From positions 1-64,000 of the forward strand of contig JAYWGN010000057.1 of assembly GCA_043778255.1 (NCBI GenBank): a stretch of 64,000 bases of DNA, given 5' to 3'. The stretch's first letter is position 1. Each line of letters begins with the position of its first letter. The notes beneath the pieces were generated by a model. It ran no database searches and was not told the DNA's origin. It saw only the letters and a program-made list of their open reading frames with translations. The DNA is from JAYWGN01 sp043778255. Its GTDB lineage: Bacteria; Bacteroidota; Bacteroidia; Chitinophagales; Chitinophagaceae. A program made the translations under genes and the position numbers. This document shows positions 18,186 through 27,077 of this stretch, one piece after another.

Positions 18186-20420
18186 ATGACATTAGCATTA
18201 GCATCAAAAAAAATAACTTTTCAAATAAACGGACAAGTCGTAACTATTGAAACAGGTAAACTAGCCCGACAAGCCGATGGAGCTGTTACCGTTACACAAG
18301 GCAATTGTGTATTATTAGCTACCGTAGTTGCCAATAAAGACCCAAGAGATGGTCAATCATTTTTTCCACTTTCAGTGGATTATCAAGAAAAATTTGCCTC
18401 AGCAGGTCGAATACCAGGCTCGTTTTTTAAACGTGAAGCAAGGCTTAACGATTATGAAATATTAACCTCAAGGCTTATAGACCGTGCTTTACGTCCACTC
18501 TTCCCCGATGATTATATGTGCGATGTACAGGTACTAATATCACTCATAAGTAGCGATGACCAAGTAATGCCCGATGCCTTGGCTTGCCTTGCTGCATCTG
18601 CTGCATTAGCCGTATCGGATATTCCCATTCAAGAAATTATAAGCGAAGTACGTATTGGTAAAGTAGACGGTCAATTTATTGTAAACCCTACCCGTAGCCA
18701 ATTAGCTACAAGTGCTTTGGAATTTATAATAGCAGCCACCGATAAAAATATAATGATGGTAGAAGGCGAAGCCAATGAGTGTAGTGAAGAAGATTTGGTA
18801 ACTGCCATAGAACTTGGGCATACAGCTATAAAAGCACAAGTAATAGCCCAACAACAATTACGTGATTTGGTAGGTGTAACTGCCAAAAGAGACTATAAGA
18901 AACCAGAAAGAGATGAAGCTTTAAAAACTAAAGTATATGACTATGCCACTAGCAAAGTATATGCAGTAGCCAAAGGTGCATTAGCCAAACACGACCGTAG
19001 CAGCCAGTTTGAAGCTATAAGAACCGAAATGTTAACGTCGTTTAAAGAAATTTTAGCCGAAGGCGAAACACTAAACGAAGGATTAGCAAAACATTACTAC
19101 CACGACTTACAGTACGATGTAATACGTGATATGATGCTCAACGATAGAGTACGACTCGATGGTAGAGGTTTGGCCGATGTAAGAGGCTTGAATATGGAAG
19201 TAAGTATATTACCATCGCCACACGGATCAGCATTATTTACCCGTGGCGAAACACAATCATTAACCACCGTTACCTTTGGTACAAGTTTAGATGAGTTGTT
19301 GATAGAAAGTGCTCACCATAGCGATTACTCCAAATTTTTGTTGCATTATAACTTTCCGCCATTTAGTACTGGCGAAGTAAAAATGATGAGAGGTGTAGGC
19401 CGCCGAGAAGTAGGACACGGTAACCTTGCAATGCGTAGCCTTAAAAAAATGATGCCACATGTTGATAATTTTCCTTACACCGTAAGGATTGTAAGCGATA
19501 TATTGGAAAGTAATGGTAGCAGTAGTATGGCTACTGTATGTGCTGGTTCGTTAGCACTTATGGATGCAGGTGTACCTTTTGCAAAGCATGTAAGTGGTGT
19601 AGCCATGGGCTTAATAAGCAAAGGCGATAAGTATGCTATATTAACCGATATATTGGGCGATGAAGATCACCTAGGCGATATGGACTTTAAAGTAACCGGC
19701 ACTAAAGACGGTATATGTGGTGTACAAATGGATATAAAAGTAGATGGCTTAAGTATGGATGTAATGAGGCAAGCATTGGCACAAGCTAAAGAAGGTAGAA
19801 TGCACATATTAAATGCAATGGAAGCCTGTATGCCAGCAGCAAGAGAAGAATTAAAACCACATGCACCACGTATGGAAAGAGTAATAATAGACCAAGAATT
19901 TATTGGTGCTATTATTGGGCCTGGCGGCAAAATAATACAGGAAATGCAAAAAACTACTGGTTGTACCATTACCATTACAGAAAAAAATAACCGTGGTGAA
20001 ATTGATATATTTGGTGTAAATAGAGAAGGTGTAGAAAAAGCCAAAGCCATAATAGGTGGTATAGTAGCCATACCCGAAGTAGGTGGAACTTACGATGGTA
20101 GAGTAGTATCGGTAAAAGAGTTTGGAGCCTTTGTAGAATTTATGCCAAAAAAAGAAGGCTTATTACATATAAGTGAAATAAGCTGGAGCAGAGTAGATAC
20201 AATGGACGGCGTATTTACCGATGGGCAAATGATAAAAGTAAAATTATTAGATGTAGACCCAAAAACAGGCAAATACAAGCTAAGTATGAAAGCCTTAGAA
20301 CCCCGCCCAGAAGGCAGTAGTGACGACCGTCGTAATGATAGACCACGCCGAGACGATGGACCACGTAGAGATGACCGCCGATACGATGGACCAAGAAACG
20401 ACGATAGACGTAGAAATTAA
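18186..20420 (+). CDS. pnp: Polyribonucleotide nucleotidyltransferase (PNPase)
   Basis: Phosphorolytic 3'-5' exoribonuclease of 744 aa acting in mRNA decay. Two RNase PH domains are present (PGSFFKREARLNDYEILTSR in the first; LPSPHGSALFTRGETQSL and DILGDEDHLGDMDFKVTGT in the second), then a KH domain (IIGPGGKIIQEMQ) and an S1 domain (GGTYDGRVVSVKEFGAFVEF). The last ~35 residues are an Arg/Asp-rich tail (DDRRNDRPRRDD type repeats), probably disordered and RNA- or protein-binding. Confidence 0.97.
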   Translation: MTLALASKKITFQINGQVVTIETGKLARQADGAVTVTQGNCVLLATVVANKDPRDGQSFFPLSVDYQEKFASAGRIPGSFFKREARLNDYEILTSRLIDRALRPLFPDDYMCDVQVLISLISSDDQVMPDALACLAASAALAVSDIPIQEIISEVRIGKVDGQFIVNPTRSQLATSALEFIIAATDKNIMMVEGEANECSEEDLVTAIELGHTAIKAQVIAQQQLRDLVGVTAKRDYKKPERDEALKTKVYDYATSKVYAVAKGALAKHDRSSQFEAIRTEMLTSFKEILAEGETLNEGLAKHYYHDLQYDVIRDMMLNDRVRLDGRGLADVRGLNMEVSILPSPHGSALFTRGETQSLTTVTFGTSLDELLIESAHHSDYSKFLLHYNFPPFSTGEVKMMRGVGRREVGHGNLAMRSLKKMMPHVDNFPYTVRIVSDILESNGSSSMATVCAGSLALMDAGVPFAKHVSGVAMGLISKGDKYAILTDILGDEDHLGDMDFKVTGTKDGICGVQMDIKVDGLSMDVMRQALAQAKEGRMHILNAMEACMPAAREELKPHAPRMERVIIDQEFIGAIIGPGGKIIQEMQKTTGCTITITEKNNRGEIDIFGVNREGVEKAKAIIGGIVAIPEVGGTYDGRVVSVKEFGAFVEFMPKKEGLLHISEISWSRVDTMDGVFTDGQMIKVKLLDVDPKTGKYKLSMKALEPRPEGSSDDRRNDRPRRDDGPRRDDRRYDGPRNDDRRRN

Positions 20421-20438
20421 AAAATAAAATTTACATAC

Positions 20439-20468
20439 AAAATAGCTGCCTCTGGTGGCTATTTTTTT
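20439..20468 (+). terminator. Intrinsic terminator after pnp
   Basis: AAAATAGC (20439-20446) pairs with GCTATTTT (20458-20465), followed by more T. It lies 19 nt past the pnp stop. Confidence 0.75.
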
Positions 20469-20471
20469 GTG

Positions 20472-20483
20472 CCGCCAAGGCGG
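20472..20483. repeat. Short GC-rich palindrome
   Basis: CCGCCAAGGCGG: 5-bp arms with 2-nt centre in AT-rich DNA just past the pnp terminator. A near-identical word, CCGCCAGGGCGG, occurs at 16996-17007 inside the glycosyltransferase gene. Confidence 0.4.
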
Positions 20484-20582
20484 AAATATTACTTGAATAC
20501 TATACTAATTTAGTATAAAAAAAACCAACCAAATTTTGTACTTTTGTAACTATACATTAAATAATAAAAGCTGTAAACAATT

Positions 20583-21347
20583 ATGAATTTTAACTTAACA
20601 CAAATGCCTAACAGAACGGCACAACCTCGTATTAATGGACTTACAATGGTAATGGACAAAGGGCTTAGCCTACAAGAGGTACATAACTTTATAAGCGTAG
20701 CACAACCCCATATAGACATTGTAAAGCTTGGCTTTGGTACAGCTTATGTAACACCCAACCTCAAAGAAAAAATTGAATTATACCAATCACATAATATACC
20801 TATATACTTTGGTGGTACATTATTTGAGGCATTTTTAATACGTAACCAACTCGAGGATTTTATAAACTTACTAAAAGAGTATAATATAAAACACGTAGAA
20901 GTTAGTGACGGTAGCATAACAATACCACATGCCGAAAAATGTGGCTACATAGAAAAACTAACCAAATATGCAACCGTACTAAGCGAAGTAGGTAGTAAAG
21001 ATGCTGCACACATAATACCACCTTACAAATGGATAGAGCTAATGGCAGCCGAATTGGAAGCAGGTAGCACCTATGTAATAGCCGAAGCAAGAGAGGCAGG
21101 TAATGTAGGTATATACCGTGGTAGTGGCGAGGTAAGGGAAGGGTTGGTACAGGAAATACTAACCAAAATACCTAGTGAAAAAATAATATGGGAAGCACCA
21201 CAAAAAGCACAACAATTGTACTTTTTAGAATTGATAGATTGTAATGCCAACCTTGGCAATATAGCCCCTAACGAAGTAATACCTTTGGAGGCAATGAGAA
21301 TAGGCCTACGTGGCGATACTTTTGAATTTTACTTGGATAAGAAATAG
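20583..21347 (+). CDS. Phosphosulfolactate synthase (ComA family)
   Basis: TIM-barrel enzyme of 254 aa of the ComA family, which adds sulfite to phosphoenolpyruvate to give (2R)-phospho-3-sulfolactate. Family blocks visible are NGLTMVMDKGLS, DIVKLGFGTAYV, IPIYFGGTLFEAF, VEVSDGSITIP and VIAEAREAGNVGIYRGSGEVR. In methanogens this starts coenzyme M synthesis; in a Bacteroidota genome a role in cysteate/sulfonolipid (capnine-type) supply is plausible but not shown by neighbours. The gene stands alone, with a -7-like box TACTTTTG at 20539-20546 and a terminator after it. Confidence 0.88.
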   Translation: MNFNLTQMPNRTAQPRINGLTMVMDKGLSLQEVHNFISVAQPHIDIVKLGFGTAYVTPNLKEKIELYQSHNIPIYFGGTLFEAFLIRNQLEDFINLLKEYNIKHVEVSDGSITIPHAEKCGYIEKLTKYATVLSEVGSKDAAHIIPPYKWIELMAAELEAGSTYVIAEAREAGNVGIYRGSGEVREGLVQEILTKIPSEKIIWEAPQKAQQLYFLELIDCNANLGNIAPNEVIPLEAMRIGLRGDTFEFYLDKK

Positions 21348-21364
21348 GGAAATTTATATTGTAT

Positions 21365-21397
21365 AAAAAAAGAGTGCTTAGTAGCACTCTTTTTTTG
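21365..21397. terminator. Bidirectional intrinsic terminator
   Basis: AGAGTGCT (21371-21378) pairs with AGCACTCT (21383-21390) around a 4-nt loop, with an A-run before and a T-run after. It can stop transcription from both the phosphosulfolactate synthase gene (+) and fumC (-), which converge here. Confidence 0.9.
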
Positions 21398-21412
21398 TAG
21401 CTAACTATTTAC

Positions 21413-22810
21413 CTACAAATCCCCCACCATTGCCTCGGGCACAACCCAAGCATCAAACTCTTCAGCAGTTACATAGCCAAGCTTTATGGCCATTTCCTTA
21501 AGGGTAGTATTTTCCTTATGTGCAGTTTGGGCTATTTCAGCGGCTTTGTAATAGCCAATTTTAGTATTAAGTGCCGTTACAAGCATTAGGCTATTATCCA
21601 CATGTTTTTTTATATTATTTTCAAGTGGTGCAAGGCCTACAGCACACTTATCGTTAAAGCTTATACAGCCATCGCCAATTAACCTTGCACTGTGTAAAAA
21701 GTTATAAATCATAACTGGCTTAAATACATTTAATTCAAAATGCCCAAGGCTACCGCCAATGCCTATGGTAACGTCGTTGCCCATTACTTGTGCAGCTATC
21801 ATAGTAAGTGCTTCGCATTGTGTAGGGTTTACTTTGCCGGGCATTATGCTGCTACCAGGCTCATTGTCGGGTATATGCAACTCACCAATGCCACTACGAG
21901 GGCCACTGCTAAGCATACGAATGTCATTTGCAATTTTCATAAGGCTTACAGCTACTGTTTTTAAGGCACCATGTGCCTCTACTATAGCATCGTGTGCTGC
22001 AAGGGCTTCAAATTTATTTTCGGCTGTAATAAAAGGTAAGCCTGTAAGGTTTGCAATATGCTTTGCTACTGTTACACTATAATTGGGAGGTGTATTAATG
22101 CCTGTACCAACAGCAGTACCACCAAGGGCTAATTGGCTTAGGTGTGCAAGGGTATTATTTATGGCCTTTAGGCCAAAATTTAGTTGGGCTACATAACCAC
22201 TAAGTTCTTGCCCTACAGTAAGTGGTGTGGCATCCATAAAGTGGGTACGGCCTATTTTTACCACATGCATATAAGCTTTACTTTTTGCTGCTAGTGTATC
22301 TCTTAATTTTTCTATGCCGGGTAGGGTACATTCCATTATAATTTTATAAGCCGCTATATGCATAGCCGTAGGAAAAGTGTCGTTGCTACTTTGGCTTTTA
22401 TTTACATCATCGTTAGGGTGTAGGGCTTTCTCTTTGTCACTTAGGTTGCCACCATTAAGTACATGCCCACGGTAAGCCACTACTTCGTTTACATTCATAT
22501 TGCTTTGGGTGCCACTACCAGTTTGCCATACTACCAAGGGAAAAGCATCTTGCAGTTTACCCTCCAATATTTCATCACACACTGTACCAATTAAGTCACA
22601 TTTTTCTTTGGGTAATATACCAGCTTCATAGTTAGTAAGTGCTGCTGCTTTTTTGAGGTAAGCAAATGCCGCTATTATTTCTTTAGGCATTTTATTAATA
22701 TCTTGTGCTATTTTAAAGTTGTCGATACTACGTTGTGTTTGAGCACCATAGTATGCATCAATAGGCACTTGTACTTCGCCCATGGTATCTTTTTCTATTC
22801 GGTATTGCAT
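21413..22810 (-). CDS. fumC: Class II fumarate hydratase
   Basis: Iron-independent fumarase of 465 aa, hydrating fumarate to malate in the TCA cycle. The superfamily signature GSSIMPGKVNP (319-329) carries the catalytic serine, and the other active-site parts are VWQTGSGTQSNMNVNE (~94-109), SSNDTFPTA (~141-149) and GRTHFMDATPLTVGQE with His190. Full length. A minus-strand -7 box TATTTTTG lies at 22830-22837, 19 nt upstream of the ATG. Confidence 0.96.
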   Translation of the reverse strand: MQYRIEKDTMGEVQVPIDAYYGAQTQRSIDNFKIAQDINKMPKEIIAAFAYLKKAAALTNYEAGILPKEKCDLIGTVCDEILEGKLQDAFPLVVWQTGSGTQSNMNVNEVVAYRGHVLNGGNLSDKEKALHPNDDVNKSQSSNDTFPTAMHIAAYKIIMECTLPGIEKLRDTLAAKSKAYMHVVKIGRTHFMDATPLTVGQELSGYVAQLNFGLKAINNTLAHLSQLALGGTAVGTGINTPPNYSVTVAKHIANLTGLPFITAENKFEALAAHDAIVEAHGALKTVAVSLMKIANDIRMLSSGPRSGIGELHIPDNEPGSSIMPGKVNPTQCEALTMIAAQVMGNDVTIGIGGSLGHFELNVFKPVMIYNFLHSARLIGDGCISFNDKCAVGLAPLENNIKKHVDNSLMLVTALNTKIGYYKAAEIAQTAHKENTTLKEMAIKLGYVTAEEFDAWVVPEAMVGDL

Positions 22811-23006
22811 GGTATTATTTATTTAATTGCAAAAATAGAGTTTGTTTTTTTGGTAAAATGTTTTTTCGAATTTACTTTCTAATAATTCTTCAAATTCAAC
22901 ATTTTTTCATTTCATTTTTTTTAATAGTAGCTTAATTCCTTCAGTCCTTAATTTTTTAATCCTGCTTATTGCGTAATGCCAAACAGCACATTAGCACTTT
23001 AGCTTA

Positions 23007-24005
23007 TTACTTTCTCAATTGCTCTAAAGCTTCAGTTGCAGCAGTATAAGTATTGTCCAACAATAATGTATTTTCAAATTCGTATTTTGCTTCATTTATT
23101 TTGCCAAGGGCAACAAAACATTTACCTGTTAAGTAATATACTTCGGGATTTTTATTATCGTTTTGTTTGGCAATTGTCAATATTTTTAGTGCTTCATTGT
23201 ATTTCTTCATATCAATATATATTTGGCTTTTGTCAATATAAGCATCGGCAAATGTATAATCGTTATTAATACAACTATCAAGCAAGGCTAATGCTTTATT
23301 GGTATTACCTATTTGATTATAATAAACAGCTTCATAATAAGTAGGTTGTACTGTTTTGGTTTCTTGTAATTCAAGTTTTTTTAGTTGGGTGCATATTATC
23401 AAAGTTTTTGGGTTTTTTGCTATGGCATACATTGCTGCAAGTTCGTAACCAGCCTTAGTTGTAGGTGTTATTGCAAATGATTTTTCAAAGGCATAAAGTG
23501 CCTCCTCATCTTTTTGTAACTCTTGGTAGCAAAAGCCTTTGGCTATCCATGCCAGCACATTTAAACTATCCTGTGCTAGGGTATTGGCATATATATTTAT
23601 TGCCTCTTGGTATTTATTTTTTTCAATATAGCATTGCCCATACAAATTATTCAAATATATATTAGTAGGAAATTTTTGGGTACATTTCTGTAAAAATGTA
23701 AGTGCAGTATCATACTTGGCATAAGCCATTAATTTTACACTATAGTAAGCAGCATTTGTTTCATTGGGTACTAGGTTGTAGGCTTTTTCAAAATCGGCTA
23801 ATGCAGCATCAACTTTATCATTTTTACTTAATAATAAGCCACGGGTTATGTACAAGTTTGCGTTAGTAGCATTGCTTTTAATACTATCGGTAAGTATTTT
23901 ATAAGGTTCTTGTTGTAGCAATGCATCGTATTTATTAGTACTATTGGTAGTAGTACAATTGGTTAGTGTAAGTAGTATAATAAAAGCTACTATTATATAG
24001 TTCAT
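23007..24005 (-). CDS. Tetratricopeptide-repeat lipoprotein
   Basis: Protein of 332 aa with a lipoprotein signal (ILLTLTNC, Cys17) followed by about eight TPR-like helical pairs (for example AALADFEKAYNLVPNETNA, EALYAFEKSFAITPTT and EAKYEFENTLLLDNTYTAA). It is probably tethered in the envelope and used for protein-protein contacts. No specific partner can be deduced. The gene is divergent from the acyltransferase gene. Confidence 0.85.
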   Translation of the reverse strand: MNYIIVAFIILLTLTNCTTTNSTNKYDALLQQEPYKILTDSIKSNATNANLYITRGLLLSKNDKVDAALADFEKAYNLVPNETNAAYYSVKLMAYAKYDTALTFLQKCTQKFPTNIYLNNLYGQCYIEKNKYQEAINIYANTLAQDSLNVLAWIAKGFCYQELQKDEEALYAFEKSFAITPTTKAGYELAAMYAIAKNPKTLIICTQLKKLELQETKTVQPTYYEAVYYNQIGNTNKALALLDSCINNDYTFADAYIDKSQIYIDMKKYNEALKILTIAKQNDNKNPEVYYLTGKCFVALGKINEAKYEFENTLLLDNTYTAATEALEQLRK

Positions 24006-24083
24006 TTATTTTATTTTTTTTGTAAATAAAATGCATTTGTAACAAATGTAATGTTATAATTTTTCTTTTGTAAAAAATAGGGG

Positions 24084-24923
24084 ATGACTATTTCAAATAT
24101 TTTTTTTAATAAAAAATATAACTACACTTACCTTTACTTTATGAAAGGAGTTTATAAAAAAATTACTTTATGGCATTACTTACTCACCACAGTTTTTTTG
24201 TTAGTATTTCCGCTAATAGTAATTATAATAATACCTGTTGTACTCTGCAACGATTTATTGTTTGGCACCATTAAAGGCTGGAATTATAATTATGCTTTAT
24301 TTGCAAAGTGTTTTGAGTATCCATTTTTTTTAATTGGTTGTAAAAACAAGCAATATTATGAATACAACCACGATACTAAAAAAAAGTATGTATTTGTACT
24401 TAACCACACTTCTTTTTTTGATATACCCGAAATGCTAATTGGCATTAAACAACCCATAAGAGTATTGGCTAAAACAGGGCCAGATAAAGTTCCCGTATTT
24501 GGGTATTATTACCGCAAATCTACTGTACTAGTTGATAGGGAAAGTGTAGAAAGTAGGGTTAAAAGTATTATGCTTTTAAAAAAATATTTGGAGCAAGGTA
24601 TTTCCATTGTAGTGTTTCCCGAGGGTACATTTAACCAAACTAATAAGCCACTTAAAGAGTTTTATGATGGAGCATTTAAGTTAGCAATAGAAACCCAAAC
24701 TAATATAAAACCAATTATATTATTAGATACCTACAATCGATTTCACTACAGTAGTTACGGTATTGAAAACGGACTTAGCCGTATGGTATACCTGCAAGAG
24801 ATAAGTGTACAAGGCCTCACCAAAGCAGATGTAAATAACCTAAAGCAACAAGTATACAATTGTATGCAGGAGGCACTTATACGTTACAAAGCACCTTGGA
24901 TTGGTAAGGAGTATTTGAATTAG
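24084..24923 (+). CDS. 1-acyl-sn-glycerol-3-phosphate acyltransferase (PlsC family)
   Basis: Membrane-bound acyltransferase of 279 aa. The HX4D motif NHTSFFD (His108, Asp113) and the substrate-binding motif FPEGT (178-182) are intact, and a hydrophobic N-terminal helix (~30-53) anchors it. The family transfers an acyl chain to lysophospholipids; the exact acceptor is not readable. ATG 24141 (Met20) is an alternative start, but a TTCTTTTG box at 24063-24070 favours ATG 24084. Confidence 0.88.
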   Translation: MTISNIFFNKKYNYTYLYFMKGVYKKITLWHYLLTTVFLLVFPLIVIIIIPVVLCNDLLFGTIKGWNYNYALFAKCFEYPFFLIGCKNKQYYEYNHDTKKKYVFVLNHTSFFDIPEMLIGIKQPIRVLAKTGPDKVPVFGYYYRKSTVLVDRESVESRVKSIMLLKKYLEQGISIVVFPEGTFNQTNKPLKEFYDGAFKLAIETQTNIKPIILLDTYNRFHYSSYGIENGLSRMVYLQEISVQGLTKADVNNLKQQVYNCMQEALIRYKAPWIGKEYLN

Positions 24924-24967
24924 ATAGTTAGTTGTAATTTTTTAGTAGGGGTAATTTGAATGTTCTG

Positions 24968-25010
24968 GGTGTATTAAAGTGTATTTGTTATATCCTAATA
25001 CACCTGTTTT
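24968..25010. terminator. Hairpin between convergent genes
   Basis: GGTGTATTA (24968-24976) is the exact complement of TAATACACC (24996-25004), with a 19-nt loop and TGTTTT after it. A second perfect 9-bp stem, CTATATTTA/TAAATATAG, lies at 25024-25049. Both are between the acyltransferase (+) and the MlaF-like (-) genes and could terminate either. Confidence 0.5.
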
Positions 25011-25102
25011 ATAAATGCAATTTCTATATTTACATTTCTATAAATATAGAGGTGAACAATTCAAGTTTTAATTGTTACTTATACAATCCAATATAGTTAC
25101 AA

Positions 25103-25879
25103 TTATAAATTAGCTTCATTCATCCTATGTTCCTTTGCATCTTGCAAAAATTCACTGGCGAATATAAAATTATTCAGTTTTTCATTTTTGCTAAATATAA
25201 TTTCTTTATTGGTGCCTTCCCACTCTTTATAACCTTGGTACATGTATATTATATGTTCGCCAAATTCCATTACACTATTCATATCATGAGTATTTATAAC
25301 AGTGGTTATATTATACTCTTTGGTTACTTCATATATTAACTTATCAATAACCAAACTTGTTTGTGGGTCAAGTCCGCTATTGGGTTCATCGCAAAATAAA
25401 TACTTTGGGTTAAGCACAATTGCTCTAGCTATTCCTACTCGCTTTTTCATACCACCACTCAACTCTCCCGGAAATTTTTTGTTGGCATCTACTAAGTTTA
25501 CCCTGGCTAATACTTCATTTATTCTATCTTGTTTTTGTTTGTTATTCATGCTGCTAAACATATCTAACGGGAACTGTATATTCTGCTCCACCGTCATACT
25601 ATCAAACAGTGCCGACCCTTGAAAAAGCATACCAATTTCTTTTCGTATTTCCTTACGGGCATCATCATTATTTTCTTTTCCAGTAAAGGGTTTTCCATCG
25701 TAAAGTATAGTGCCTGCATCTGGTTCAAATAACCCAACAAGTAGCTTCATTAATACAGTTTTGCCACTACCACTACTGCCAATTATAAGGTTACATTTGC
25801 CAGTTTCAAATAGGGCATTTACCTCTTGCAATACTGTTTTATTGCCAAAACTTTTTTTTATATTTTGTATTTCTATCAT
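25103..25879 (-). CDS. MlaF-like ABC transporter ATP-binding protein
   Basis: ABC ATPase of 258 aa. Walker A GSSGSGKT (34-41), signature LSGGMKKR (140-147) and Walker B YLFCDEP (160-166) are present. The blocks GMLFQGSALFDSMTV and DEPNSGLDPQTS are characteristic of MlaF/Ttg2A-type ATPases that power phospholipid transport with an MlaE permease and an MCE protein. Neither partner is adjacent, although mlaE commonly sits beside mlaF. On the same strand upstream are three small lipoprotein genes. Confidence 0.88.
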   Translation of the reverse strand: MIEIQNIKKSFGNKTVLQEVNALFETGKCNLIIGSSGSGKTVLMKLLVGLFEPDAGTILYDGKPFTGKENNDDARKEIRKEIGMLFQGSALFDSMTVEQNIQFPLDMFSSMNNKQKQDRINEVLARVNLVDANKKFPGELSGGMKKRVGIARAIVLNPKYLFCDEPNSGLDPQTSLVIDKLIYEVTKEYNITTVINTHDMNSVMEFGEHIIYMYQGYKEWEGTNKEIIFSKNEKLNNFIFASEFLQDAKEHRMNEANL

Positions 25880-25910
25880 TTTTATAAATATAATGTTACG
25901 CTACCAATTT

Positions 25911-26318
25911 TTACAAATTACCACTACAAGTATAGGCATAATCAACATACCATTTATTATTACGTTTTATTAATTTCAATGGTGGTTCGTTAAGGTTGGT
26001 AACTGTATTTTTGTAAGGAAATATGCTAATACTATCATTAACTGTTTCTTTATTTTCAAATATTATGGAAGCTACTTTATATTTGGCTTTTAATGCTTTT
26101 GTAATTACTTGTGTGTACTTAAATTTTGCGGTATTTAAGCACTCAACATTTGCTTGGTTGGGTAGTATTACTTGCTCACATATATCAAACTTACCTTGGT
26201 ATAGGCAGTGTATAAAGTCTGTAGCACAATCCAAATCGGTGTTTGTATTAATGGTAAATGTTGGCTTATTGCAGCTAACGAATAATAGCAATATAAATCC
26301 TTTTCCAAGTATATTCAT
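25911..26318 (-). CDS. Small lipoprotein, DUF4878-like
   Basis: Protein of 135 aa with a short signal ending ILLLFVSC (Cys16). The mature part has the NTF2-like pattern of Bacteroidota DUF4878-type lipoproteins: a helical start (ATDFIHCLYQGKFDICEQ) and a final strand LIKRNNKWYVDYAY, where family members usually read NGKWKV. It is the third of three such genes in a row. Function unknown. Confidence 0.65.
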   Translation of the reverse strand: MNILGKGFILLLFVSCNKPTFTINTNTDLDCATDFIHCLYQGKFDICEQVILPNQANVECLNTAKFKYTQVITKALKAKYKVASIIFENKETVNDSISIFPYKNTVTNLNEPPLKLIKRNNKWYVDYAYTCSGNL

Positions 26319-26388
26319 ATTACAAAATTATACAAAAAAAACTGCAAGTTTTAAATTTGCAGTTTGTAATTATTTAATAATAATATAG

Positions 26389-27009
26389 TTAGTTTTTTTT
26401 CATACTTTCCATTAATTCTTTTGCTTTTTGCAAATCTTCAGGTTTCATATTTTTCATCATTTCAGCTGCTTTTTTCATTTCTTCTTGCATTTTTGGATCG
26501 TTCATTTTTTCCATCATTTCTTCCATACTTTTTGGTGCATTTGGGTCGGTACTAATTTTGTCCTTAAGGGCTTCATTTGCTTTATCGGCTATACCCATAC
26601 ATACTTTCCAAGCACCATTTTCTTTGTTAAAATTTAAGGTTTCAGTTTTTTGATCTTTATTATTTACAGCTTCTACAGTTGCTTTGTCGCCAGTAATTTT
26701 TTCGTTTTTAAATGTTACGTCATTAAAGTTAAAGTCTTTGTTATCTTTCATTTGCTCTTTCATCATTGTTTTCAAATCCATACCACTCATTTTTGCAATT
26801 GGTTCTACCATTTTCATCATTTCATCCATCATTTTAGCATCGGCTGCACACATGTAATTTTTCATTTTATCAAAATCTCCAGTTTTCATTTCACTTGCCA
26901 TAGCAGTTAAAGTACCAATTGGAGAGCCTGAACTTGGCCCAGCACTTTTACAATATTGCAATGTAGTTGCTATAATTAGCAAAGCAATACACACATAGTT
27001 TTTTTTCAT
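26389..27009 (-). CDS. Met-rich DUF4878-like lipoprotein
   Basis: Protein of 206 aa with a signal peptide ending LQYC (Cys20). Residues ~30-138 are NTF2/DUF4878-like, ending in LNFNKENGAWKVCMG. Two segments (~37-88 and ~158-206) are extraordinarily rich in Met, Lys and Glu; 27 of 206 residues are Met, and the tail reads in MxxMMxxM patterns predicted to form long amphipathic helices. A metal-binding or surfactant-like role is possible but unproven. Paralogs lie on both sides. Confidence 0.7.
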   Translation of the reverse strand: MKKNYVCIALLIIATTLQYCKSAGPSSGSPIGTLTAMASEMKTGDFDKMKNYMCAADAKMMDEMMKMVEPIAKMSGMDLKTMMKEQMKDNKDFNFNDVTFKNEKITGDKATVEAVNNKDQKTETLNFNKENGAWKVCMGIADKANEALKDKISTDPNAPKSMEEMMEKMNDPKMQEEMKKAAEMMKNMKPEDLQKAKELMESMKKN

Positions 27010-27077
27010 AAATATAATTTTTTGTAAAGTTATAGTATTTTGTAATTATTAGTAGTGATGATAAAGTTGTAGTACAG

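Noticed and set aside
22858..22935. 25-codon plus-strand hydrophobic frame in the fumC-TPR gap
   Set aside because: Phe/Ile-rich composition is expected from random T-rich DNA, and no promoter or neighbour supports it.
26428..26910. His/Phe-rich plus-strand frames opposite the Met-rich lipoprotein
   Set aside because: They are the antisense reading of Met/Lys/Glu-rich codons (CAT/TTT); the minus-strand frame has a signal peptide and a paralog.
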